Source: Branchipolynoe longqiensis
Taxonomy: Eukaryota; Annelida; Polychaeta; Phyllodocida; Polynoidae
Direction of reading: 5' to 3'
Length of the DNA: 64,000 bases
NCBI GenBank assembly: GCA_030323885.1
Contig: CM059192.1
Coordinates: 63,729,593 to 63,793,592, forward strand
Part shown: piece after piece, positions 23,401 through 35,400 of the stretch
Position numbering within the stretch: position 1 is the stretch's first letter
How the letters are laid out: the number at the start of each line of letters is the position of its first letter
Notes under the pieces: generated by a model
What the model saw: the letters and a program-made list of their open reading frames with translations, nothing else
The model's database searches: none
What the model was told of the DNA's origin: nothing
Made by a program: the position numbers and the translations under genes

Positions 23401-26400
23401 GTTTGTACATTTATATGTCAAGATGTTTAAATAAATAAATATACTGTCAATTTTAATTTTTGTGTCCGTGTTCAGTAAAGGCATGCCATCATTTAATTGT
23501 TATACATTAAAGTACAATTAAAATTAAAATTAAAACATTAAAACTTAATTTAAAATATTTATAATAATCTTTCTCCTTCCCCTTTCTCCCTCCCCTCCCT
23601 CCCTCTCTCTATTTCTCTTCCTCCCTCTTTCTATCTCTCTTCCTCCTCTCTATCTCTCTTCCTCGCTCTCTCTATCTCTCTTCCTCCCTCTCTATCTCTC
23701 TTCCTCCCTCCCTCCCTCTATCTCCTCCCTCCCTCTATCTCTTCTCTCCCTCCATCCCTCCCTCCCTCCCTACTCCTCCCTCTCTCTATCTCTCTTCCTC
23801 CCTCCCTCCCTCCATCTCTTCTCTCCCTCCCTCCCTCTATCTCTTCTCCCCCTCCCTCCCTCTATCTCTTCTCCCCCTCCCTCCCTCCCCCCCTCTAACT
23901 CATCTCCCCCTTTCTGTCTCTGTGTCACTCTATCTTTCCCTGTGTTCTTAGTATGTATGTAAAAGATTAATTCATGTAAAAAGAGAGGAGATTCATTACA
24001 ATTACATTAACTAGATGACTTTAAATTAGGGAGCGAAAGAACGTAACAGACATGTAAAATTATGTTTTCATATCTATAAAATGATATCGTTTATTTTACT
24101 AGACATATAAACTATTAGCATCTCATATAACAGGAGACATGTCACAACATCACAGACATGTAAAAAGCGATAACAGTACAGTGTCAAGAAAAGCAGATAA
24201 GTTTGCAAAAACAGTAGACAGACACAGCGCATACAGACTGATAAAATGTTTGGTCAGATCATCCTGTCTTGCCATGACAGTGCTCCGGCGGGTGAGACGA
24301 CCCAGTCTTTAATTAGATTGCGCTGTTCCTTTCCAAGCTTGGACGCGGTGTTGGGGTTAACAGGTAGAACGTCAATGTCAGGAAGGTTGTGGCCCTCTCG
24401 CCATCCTCCAGGCACAAAGTTGTTGTTGGCTGTCTCGGGACGATCCAGCTGCATGTTCTGTAGCGCTGGGTAGCGTGTCCTCATGAGGTTGTGCAGAACA
24501 ATGCACGCCTTGACGGTGATCTTCACGTTGGAGGGGTGGTGCTGCATAGTCGTCAGCAGCACTTGGAAGCGGTTGGCTAGAATGCCAAAGGGATTCTCCA
24601 CCACTCTCCTAGCTCGGAAATCCCATCTAAGCTGTTCCACAAGGCGGCATGTGATATGTCACAGCCCACCAGCTGGACAGCCCATGAGAGGTAACCCCCA
24701 GCCAGAAAACAGCCAGATAACATCAAATCCAAACATAAACCAACTACCTATTATGTACAAGCATATAATATGTAAAAAGTGTAGGAAAAAATAAAAAGAG
24801 GAAGACGCTTACCAAGAAAATCCAAAAAAACTAACATAGATCACTAACCACAAACCATAATCTTAAGAAACACAGACCGATAACTGCCCAGCATTGAAAA
24901 CAAGCTCGATCATCTGAGCTTGGTCGTAATGCCCACCTCACATCTCCCCGCCGGAGGTGCCCCCCCCCCCCCCCCCCCCCCACGGCGCGGCGGCCACACC
25001 CGCCGTCCACGTAATCACCACCACGCCGCCCAGACCAACCGCCCACCTCACATCTCCCCGCGCCCTCCCCCCCGCAGACGCAACCTACTACATCCCTCAC
25101 ATCTCCGCCCTCCACGTAATCCCCACGCAGCCCAGACCAACCACCCCCCTAACATCTCGCCGCCTCCTCCTCTCCATATGGCCACACCTCTCCGGCACTG
25201 CCTGGAGCCATTACCCCACCTTCTCCCAGGCCTACGAAGCCCTCCACACTGGGGGCCTCCCCAATGTTTTGGCCGCCCGCATCCCCCTCCCCTCAGGCCT
25301 CCACATCCCCGCATGGCGAAGCCGCCTCCGGGAGTACCACGACAAAGACCTAGTCGACCTCCTGGAGTTCGGCTTCCCGGCCAACTACTCAGCCAGCACC
25401 CCTCCCCACCCCACCTATACCAACCACCGCGAAGCCCCGGAGCACTAGGCCCACCCCCGGGACTTCATAGCGATCGAGCTTGCCCACGGCGCTCTCGCAG
25501 GTCCCTTCCTTGCCCCTCCCTTCACCCCCTGGGCCCAGGTCTCGCCGTTGATGACCCGCCCCAAGACCGACCCCGGCAAGAGGCGGGTCATCGTCGACTT
25601 GTCCTACCCTCCCGGGGGCAGTTTTAACGCCGCCATCCCTCGCCGAGAATACCTGGGCATGCCCCACGCCTACAGGCTACCCTCTGTCGCCGACGTGGGC
25701 CGCCGCCTCATCCGAGAGGGCATGGGGTCGTACACCTGGACGGCCGACATATCCAGGGCTTACCGCCAGCTCCGGGCCGACGCGCTCTCCTGCCCTCTCT
25801 ACGGAATAGCCCTCGAAGAGGCGACCTACGTCAACCTCACCCTCCCCTTTGGATGCCGCTCTTCGGGCGCGGCCTGCGACCGTGTGACCTCTGCAGTTGC
25901 CTGGCTCCTCCGCCGTGAGGGCTTCCACGCACTCGTCTACGTGGATGACTTTGTTGGCTGCGAGCTCACCTACCTGAGGGCCCGCCAGGCCTTGGACTGG
26001 TTCATTGCCCTCGTCGGTGCCCTCGGCCTTGAGGTCGCCTCGGAGAAGTGCCACCTCCGGCGGTGTGGGTCGCATGGTTAGGCTTCGCTATCGATAGCGA
26101 GGCCATGACCATCTGCATCGCCCCCGACTGTGAGGCCCGAGTCGCTCGCCCCACCTTCGGGCACCAGGAGCTGCAGAGCATACTCGGCCGCCTCAACCAC
26201 GTCGGCAGCTGCGTTCTCCCCGCGAGGAAGTTTATGGCCCGCCTCCTCACGGCCCTGCGCAGCTGCTACGAGTTCGCCTCCATCACCCTCGGGGAGGAGG
26301 CCCTCCGGGCCCTCAGGTGGTTAGCGGCGTACAGATGCGCCTCCAACGGCCTCCATCTCCTCCGCGCCCCTGGGAGCCAGAGGGTCATCATCGAGTGCGA

Positions 26401-29400
26401 CTCCTGCCTCCTGCCTAACCGTCAGGGGGGGCGTACTCATCCTCCCACTGCTACGCCCGAGGGTACTCCGCGGCCTTCCTCGCCCGCATCCAGAGTATCT
26501 ACGAGATGGAGGCGGTCAACCTTGTCGTGGCCCTCCTCCCGGACGATGTCGCGGGGGCCGTTGTCGTCATTAACACTGACAACATGGCCTCCCTCGACTC
26601 GGGGCGGGCCCGTGATCATACCCTCGGGACATGCGCTCGCGAGCTGTTGTTGATGGCGGCCGAGGGCTGCTTCGACCTCACCATCCTTCACAAGCCCGGG
26701 GCCGACCTCGTCCTCGCCGACGCCCTCAGCCGCGCCCACCTCCCCGGAAGATGGGCCGGCGTGGCCCGAGACGAGGTCGCCCGCCTCGGGCTCATCCACG
26801 CCTACCCCTGCCATGACGATTTCCCCTATAACCCCGGGCTTTAACTCCAGGATACTCCGAATCCGAGGTGGCCGCCGTCGATGGACTCCGCCTTGCTTCC
26901 CTGGCCCCCTCGACCTGGAGGAACCACCGCCGCCAGGCCGAGGGTTACGTCTCATTCGCCTCGGGACATGGATGTGACCTTCTGGCCCCGACGCCCTTTG
27001 ACGTCGCCGCCTACACTGCCCATCTCTACGCCCGCTCCATCGCCCCGGCCTCCGGCCGGAATGCCCTCTCCGGGGCGCGCTCCTGGCTTGAGGCAGCCGG
27101 GGGCGATCCCACCGCCTTCACCTCGCCTCGCGCGAGATGTCTGTCGTGGGGGCGAGCGGGCCTCCGGGCACATTGCCCGGCTCGCCCCTCCCCTGACGCC
27201 ATCCTGCCTCGTGGCCGTCGCCGCCCACCTTGCCGGCGCCGGTCCCTCCAGCGTCGTCCCTCCGGCTGCCCTGCTCCTCGGGTACCACGGGATGCTACGG
27301 CACTCCAGCCTCCTCTCTCCCAGCCCCCATACCATCACCCGCGCCGACGTTGCCCCCGCCCCCGGGGGGCTCCGGGTCACCCTCCGGAGCTCCAAGACCA
27401 TCGCCCTCCCCGTCCTGATATGACCTTAGATGTTGCTAGGATGTAAAACAACAACAAACAAACAAACCATCGCCCTGCCCTTGGGGGCGGTCGCCCTCTT
27501 CGTGCCCGCCTCTCCGGGCCGCCCCGTCGCTGCGTGGGCCGCCTCCCTGGCGCTCCTCCCGGCGGCCGCCTCCGACTTCATCTTGCCCTCGGGCTGCCCT
27601 CTGGACCCTCCGACTCTGACAGAGATCCTGCGAGGCGCCCTCAGAGCCCTCCGCCGGGGCGCGGCCCAGGCTTGCCAACGCGCTGGGGTCCCCCTAGAGG
27701 ATATCATGGCCCAGGGCAGCTGGACCTCGGATGCTGTGCATGCGTACATCCGCCGCCTCGGGCGCCCCTCGAGCCCTCTCCTCTGTTTTGGTGGAGGGCT
27801 CTTCGGGGCGTCTCGCCCCCTCCCCCTGACATATATTTATCCCATTGACTTTAATTACACATTGACTTTATATACTCTTCTCCCTTAACATGTTCATCAT
27901 TGATTATTTACCTTGTTCATATTCTTACTGATGATTCCTCATTTATCTCTACTCATTGCACTTGACCTTCCTTATGAATAAAGTGTTTTTATTTCCACAC
28001 CTGCCTTCTCTCCTCCTTCATCACGTATCATATGCTATGGCCAGCATAAACATCCCATACATTTAAAAAAAAAAAAATACTTATCGCTTCCTAGCCAGGT
28101 GCTCGGTATTATTAGAATAGGGCAAGGACTGGTTAGCTCAGTGTCAGGATAATGTGACTGTGTGGGATATCAGGTCATGGTGCTGGTGGCCTTGTCTCCC
28201 AGTGGGGCAGCAGTATAAAGTCGCCATGAGTGCGCACTGTCACAAGTCGGTACCTGTCCTGATATGACCTTAGATGTTGCTAGGATGTAAAACAACAACA
28301 AACAAAACAAACTATCAAACTGAGATTCACCCCATACTACAGTACGCGTATGCATTAAAACAATAAGAGCTTACGTTTTGTGCAGCAATGCCTGTTAGTG
28401 TTACTTTTCTTTTTTAATCGGGAATTAAATAGCCCTATTTAATATAATTTCATTATAGCTGAGGGCTAACTTCCGGTTGTGTCGTTTTCACTTTGCAGGT
28501 GGACAGATAAGGAGGGACTCATTGCTCAGGTTGGACCGTGCAATGTTGACGTGAGAAACTCGAGCCTCACGCAGGACGAGTTTCTTCAAAAGTATGTTGT
28601 TCAGAAAAGCTATGTAAATATAACGACAGTCTCAATAGTTATGGATAACTGGAATTAAAAAAAAAAAAAAAAGTTGTAACTAGGTCAAATAAAAAAAAAT
28701 TCTAACCTCCACTTTCGACCTGCTCCCTCCCCTTCCCAGTTCCCTCCCTATCACCCCTCAAATCCCTCTTCATTCCTTTCCCCCACTGCCCTGTCCATTC
28801 CCCACTCTTCACTCTTCTCTCTCCTTTCTATTTCTTACTCCACCCGCCCTCTCCATTTAACATTTTTTATTTGGCCCTATCTTAAAAGGAGCTGGATATG
28901 GAATGGGATGGGCCGTTCAAATGCCCTCCAATTGGTCTTTGTGGAACTTTTCAGTTTCTATAATCAGACATACGTTAGGAGAGTTGCATAGTCCGATGGT
29001 TTTGAGTTTCTGTCAATTTCTGAGATAAATTTATTAGATTACTAGTTATAATCTACCTTTTGTTAGTTTGAAGCAACTTTTATCTTAAATGGCTAATTTT
29101 GGAAATATTTGAAGTGGAAACATGCAACATAACTTTTTTCAAGCATGTCAAAACTCTGCTACCATAGGATTCAGCAGTAACATATTCTATTAAATTGACT
29201 TATTATGCCCTTCTATTTGCCAACAAAAGCTTAATAATTATAAGTGCATCAGTATCTAAGTTAGACATGCAGGATAAAATCTAGATACTTGTTTTAGTTT
29301 TGCAAATTTGATGCTTTTATCAGACTATGCCACTTTAAGCACGAAGGTATAACCATGCAATTTCTGTTTTACTTGTGCGCTTTCGTTACTATTGCACTAC

Positions 29401-32400
29401 CTTTAAATTGTGTGTGTTCTAACAAACTTTGATCCCTCTGACTATATGTCATTTGCTCCATGTCGCTAAAGGATATTGTTTATACACATATTGCTGGAAT
29501 GCAGAACTGGGTGTCTTAGTCCATATCCATCACCGTTAACATTTGTTTTTCTTACAATCTAATTGAGAGAACATCTCTTCTTTAGGACACCGAATCTCAA
29601 ATCACATTTAATTTATCCTTTATGACATGAATATGGTTGATACGCAGCGAAGGAGGAAGACAAGGTAAGGGTGGCAAGCATTACGACCAATGCCACACCT
29701 AAGTGGATAATAATATGATTTGCATCCAATTATCCTCAGGGTCATCTTGTGTCCTTATAGAGTAAGCCTATAGATCTGTATATTAAGGTATTATTTGTGC
29801 TAGCGAGGAATACACTTTAATTGCTATCCCAACTCATCTTTGCAACTCAATAGAAAGTACTATATTTTAATACAGTTCGACAGCTTCTGCCAGAAGAAGA
29901 AAAAATACACAAAGTTGATTAAAATCGGATGATTAGTTCAAAAGTTATACTCCCAAATTTGACCCCAAAATCACACATTTTGGCATTTTGCATGAAACCC
30001 ACATTACAGCCCTCGATTATTAGAAAAGTAATGGACATAGGAACTTGTATTTCAGGGATGTCTATTACTACTATGCATATTTTAAGTGTATTTTTCCCCC
30101 AGAGTAACCAACTCATTATTTTTTCGTGATATCTGCCATTAAAAATGACAAACAACATAAATTTGCACTAGTCAATATGAACAATTAAGAGGTATGAGTT
30201 ACATAAATGCTTTTAATTTAAAAAGTACACAATCAAAAATGATTCCGGCCCAGGTTGATACGCAGCGATACGCAGCGAAGGACTATGGCGATGTATACAT
30301 GGGAGGAAATACCAAACTATTAAACAAACTACAGGTGCTACAAAATAGAGCCCTCAAAGTATGCCTCCACGTGCACAAAAAATATCCCACAATCGAATTA
30401 CACAAAAAATGCAATGCAACATTACTAACGAGTAGAAGGGAAACGCACCTCAAAATACTAGCACATCATTACACCACAAAACCAGGGACACCAGGCAAAT
30501 GGCGGCCCCAGTGCTACTAACAGCAATAAGTAACACCAAAATTTATGAGAGAAGTGTACTGGTCATGGCGGCACATGCCTGGAATAATCAACCCACACAA
30601 CAACGGGCAATCAAAAGCCTGGACCACTATAAAAGGTCCTTAAAGAAAAGGTAATGCACAACCACCTACTGAAGGAACAATATCTTACCTGACCGTGGGC
30701 GCAGTCACTGCTTGCTGTGTTCTGGCACAAAAATCAAAAGACAGGCCAGAAAAGATGATAGATATTACAAATACGGAAAGTAGCCATACTAAGTACTAAG
30801 GAAGTCGAAATGGCTATCACCATAGGGCGCAGTCCGTCTGGGTATGTGTACTGGCACAAACCAAAGCAAAACCGGGCAGGCCACGGTCATGCATCCGATT
30901 CACCCTGAAATACAAAATGGCTAACCATACAACACAACCATCCCACCCAGTCACAGTCCTGAAAGGTCCAGTTGTGTTCTGGCACACTGGTGTACTATCT
31001 AAGGACAGGGCGTGGGTGAAAGGATGTAACAAACCACAATGGGATGGGATCCTCTCCCGCAGGCCTGTATGTCATCTGCGTAGATGTACATAGTAGGCTA
31101 AGTTATCATATACAGGTTAGGAAAAAAACTTTGAAAATTCAAAAAAACGAATATAGAAACTACTAACACCCAAAACCGCAAAAGGTTGGCCTGAGAAAGA
31201 TCAGGTAAACACTCCTGAGTGCGGGACCAGACCAATCCAGTATCACAGCTGTCCAGCGTTGAAAACAAGCACCCTCACGGGAGCTTACACGTTATGCGCA
31301 GAATTTTTTTTAAAAACCTTCGGATCAAATTCTGTTTTTTATGATCGTGACTATTCACTGCTAATATCAGATTCTGTTATTTATGAGAGTAAAATTGAAA
31401 TTTTAAATAAATAGGTAAATGAAAAATACGAAACTCTGGACAGTAAAATCTTATGCACAATGTAGTTGAAACAACAGTTGATTTTCTTCATAAATAAGGT
31501 TGACAAAGTGTTGCTTTTCTATCGGTTAACAAATTCATATCCTAATATAGATTGTACTATTGGAAAGAAGAAACCAAGCTTTATTTTGATTATTTCCTAT
31601 TTCAATACACAATTTCCACGACGCATGCGCAGAGCGTAATCCAGACTGGACTTCTGGGTCGCAGAATCTGTGGAGAGGCAATTGAGGCTATGTTAACACT
31701 GGCTTCATATTGAGCAACTGACAGTCTTTTCGGCACAAATGTGGATTTATAGAGAAAACATACCATTTTTTAATCATTTTTGATAATTATAGCTGTATCC
31801 TATTGACTAATTGAATGATTGATTGAAAAGCTTGATTGTCAGTATAAAACAACACATTGACACACTGTCGACCCACAACACGAGTGTCGTTGCCTATCAC
31901 CAGGTGTCGTACCAGTCGCGGAAATTGTGTATTGATGAACAACTTAGAGCACACAAACAGATTGAACATGATGCATTTTAAGGTTTTACGCGTAGATTCC
32001 AGTAGGATTAGTGCAGTTTATTTACACCCACCACCGAAAAAAAAAGTCGTTCACTCAAGCTGGTCCATTGGACAGTGATCTTAAATGTCGTTTAAGTGAT
32101 TTTATTGTTATTTCAGGTATGCAAACCATGCTCCCGTGATAATTCAGGGCATTACAGACAATTCGGTTAGTCTCATCTACTATTTGGCCGTGGTTCTGCA
32201 CTCTAGCACTGAGCCCTTAGTTTGAACTCCCGTTTTACTGTTTCCAGCCAATGGTTATCTCTAAATTAGCAATAATTGTCTCTTAATAGTCTCTAAGTAA
32301 CACTAATTGCCTCTTAATTAACACACATTGTCTCTTGGTTAGCACAGATTTTCTCTTATTTAGCACAAATTTTCTCTTAATTGTCTATCAATGAACACAA

Positions 32401-35400
32401 ATTGTCTCTTAATCAACTAATTGTCCCTTAATTAGCACTAATTGTCACAAAGTTTCCGAGAACTACCTATCAATACATCGTTCTACGTGATTCTGTCGTG
32501 ATGCTGGACCCAACATTCCTTTCTGTCTTTTCTTTCCCGCTTCAGCGCTTCAAGGAGTTGTGTTCGAAGGACAATCTTCTCAGTGGCTACGGCAACAAAG
32601 TTATTCGACTTAGTTCAGCGAATACATACTCCTACAAGAAAGGTGATTGCTCTACCTACGGTGATTGGTGATTGCTATGTACCTAAGGTGATTAGTGTTT
32701 CTTTGCACATCTGGCCGGCCATGAGTATGGCCTTTGTTCAAATTACCCGGGTTGGCTAGCCCTGATTGACTGATTCCCTGCCTCCCTCCCTGCCTCCTTG
32801 CCTTGCCTGCCTGCCTGCCTGCCTGCCTCCCTGCCTGCATCCTTGCCTTGCCTGCCTCCGTCCCTCCTTCCCTCCGTCCGTCCCTGCCTCCCTCCCCCCT
32901 CCCTCCCTCTCCTTTTCTCCTTCCCTCCCTGCCTCCTTCCCTGCCTCCCCCCTCCCCACCTCCTTCCCTCTCCCTTTCTCCTTCCCCACCTATCTCCCTC
33001 CCTCCTTCCCTGCCTTCTCCCCCCTCCCTCCCTCCCGCTCCTCCCTTTCTCCTTCCCTCCCTGAGTCCCTCCCTCCCCCCTCCCTCCCTCCCCTCTCCCT
33101 TTCTCCTTCCCTCCCTGTCTGCCTTCTCCATCCCTCCCTCCCTCCCCCCTCCCTCCCCCCCTCCCTCACTCCCCCCTCCCTCTCCCTTTCTCCTTCCCTC
33201 CCTCCTCCCCCCCCCCCCTCTCCCTACTCCCTCTCCCTCTCTTCCTGCCTGCCTGCCTTTCTCCCCCCCCCTCCCCCCTCTCCCTCTCTTCCTGCCTCCC
33301 TCCCTCCCTCTCTTCCTGCCTGCCTGCCTTTCCCCCGCCCCCTCCCTCAATCAATCACTCACTAACTCAATCAATCACTAACTCAGTCTGTCATTACTAC
33401 CTATGATTGATGTTTTACCCGCTTTAAAACTATTTTTATCCCTTTATAAACCTTCCGGGATATATCTTTCCTTGCAGTTTTACTCAGTCGACAGTTTGAT
33501 TCGCTCTCCCTGACTAATTAGATCCCAGTCTAAAACCAGGTCGTAAAATGGTCGGAGTGACGGTAGATGCACTACTGTGCGTGTTCTGCGCCACCATTAC
33601 CCTAAAACTACATCATTTTGCCACCTCTTCACCACTAATTCTCACACCCTAGTCAGGTGGCAAAATCCAACTGCCTGTTTTTGGTAAATTATATTCCTAA
33701 TTCGAAAGTTTGTATCACCATGACAATTCCCATTAAGCCATTTCCACGTCGCTAGATTCAATATTTATAACCTCTTTGTTTAATTGTATTTATTTTTTTT
33801 GGCTGAAATGAATTGCATGAATACTATCTTTTAAGTCATTTATCAAGGAATGGTTTTTAAATATATATTTTTTAATTTAAAATATTTTTCTTTTAAATAC
33901 AGATTTTGCGACTTCCTCGCACCCCTACTTATGATACTTAGTATAAATATTGATCCTCTGATTCTAACGTGCTAGACCGGACGGAATGGTTAATTGCTGA
34001 GAGTGCTGGCTGGTTTCCCATATTATATGGGAGGCCATGGTTTTGAACCCCGACAAGTCAAACCAATAACTTACAAAATTGATATCGATAAATTGATACT
34101 TATAGCTATCTAGACTAGTGCTTGACATTTCTGGGAAAGGACAAGGACTGATTTGCTCAGTATCAGAATAATGTGCCTGTGTGGGATATCGGCTCAGATG
34201 CCAGCGGCACAGTATCACCATTGGGCAACACTATAAAGTCGCCATCAGTGCACATTGTTACAAGTCGGTACCCATCATATATGACCTTATAGGTAATATG
34301 TCGCTAGGATGTAAAATCCCATCAAAGAAATATACAATAGCGTACTTTATGACTGTGCCTAAGCTACTCTGTGGCTTATGCTGATAGTTATACAGTTTTA
34401 TTGTTTTGTTCAGTTGACGTCTCCCTCACTAAGTATGTGAATGAGATTCTGAAGCCGCAGCCCGTGGGCACGCTCGGTTCAGGTAAGCACCTCAATATGG
34501 GTGTGCAACATCAGCGTCTATCCGGTTTTCCTCTTATGTAAAATTGTGCATGTATTTCCGCTTCCGGTTAGTCAAATTGTAAGCTCAATAGATGAAGTAG
34601 GAACATTAGTTACTTTGATTAATTAAAAATAGGAAATAAATTATTATAGTATCCCATATATATGGGTCGTTCTCACACATTTGGTTTCCACATTACATTG
34701 CTAATGATTAAGCCTTTTCTTTGGGTGGTAGCAAGTCAAATAGTTATTGTTGGCTCTGTACCACATACTTACTTTTCACGTTCCAGTGTTAATGATTTAA
34801 CCCTGTTTTTGGGGGGAGGGGGGAGTAGTAGTCAGTTATTGTTGGCCCTGTGTATGTCAGCAATACTTAATCTATCCCACAAAACGTATCCAAAATATGC
34901 TTATATGATTTTGTGCTAAAATGAAAATGTGAAAATTTGCATATTGATGACATGCATCTACCCAAAATAATTGTTCTACTTTTTTCTTGTAAGATATAAT
35001 CGTCTCTGCTTAACTGTAATCAATCAAGTCTTGTTCCACCTATTGCTAGCAACCACACCCCGAGTGAGATTACTTGGTACCCAGCTGGGCAGTGATGGGT
35101 CATTCCTATTCTGACCTTGGGGGAATAAACCAGGGAATGCCCTGGGGTTTGAAGCAACATCAGTGTTACTCCTTCATTCCTGGAGCCAAGTAGGACACGG
35201 TCCATCATATTTATAATTAAAAGGCCGACCTTGCAGTAGCAAAACAAACCGGTCTGTTGACAATTCGCTCCCAGCTCTTCACTCCATATTTCGGAAGGAT
35301 TTGATGGTCACTTAATATTGCCTGTTGTGTCGATGTTTATAGTCCTGTTCTGTGCCCACTTGATAACGATGAGTTTGCGCATTGAAATAGTGACACCATA

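Larger units (their letters stand above)
22400..24680. mobile_element. Truncated PIF/Harbinger element with a second ORF
   Basis: The left end 'GGCCCTGTCACATTACGG' follows TAA and matches the ends at 2077 and 13446. The interior has repeats of 'AGGAGCGTATGAG', a TATA box, a plus-strand ORF (22729-23313), a C/T-rich array, and a minus-strand remnant of a DDE transposase (24254-24640). Autonomous PIF/Harbinger elements carry a transposase and a second protein, so this looks like one element that lost its right end near 24680. That both ORFs belong to one insertion is inference. Confidence 0.65.
24920..27890 (+). mobile_element. E2: GC-rich DIRS-type retroelement, 5'-truncated
   Basis: A block of about 3 kb with far higher GC than its surroundings. 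It encodes reverse transcriptase, RNase H and tyrosine recombinase in DIRS order on the plus strand. Third codon positions are mostly G or C. No Gag and no split direct repeats are seen, so the 5' end is missing. An internal near-tandem duplication (about 24925-25035 and 25035-25150) and a run of 22 C (24960-24981) mark its left edge. The protein is closer to E3 than to E1. Confidence 0.85.

Noticed and set aside
24920..27890. Bacterial contamination because of high GC
   Set aside because: It encodes a DIRS-type RT and recombinase related to E3 and carries the local SINE tail, so it is part of this genome.
32652..33381. 232-, 199- and 192-codon ORFs on both strands
   Set aside because: Pure C/T-rich low-complexity repeat in JMJD8 intron 4; no promoter, motif or normal composition.
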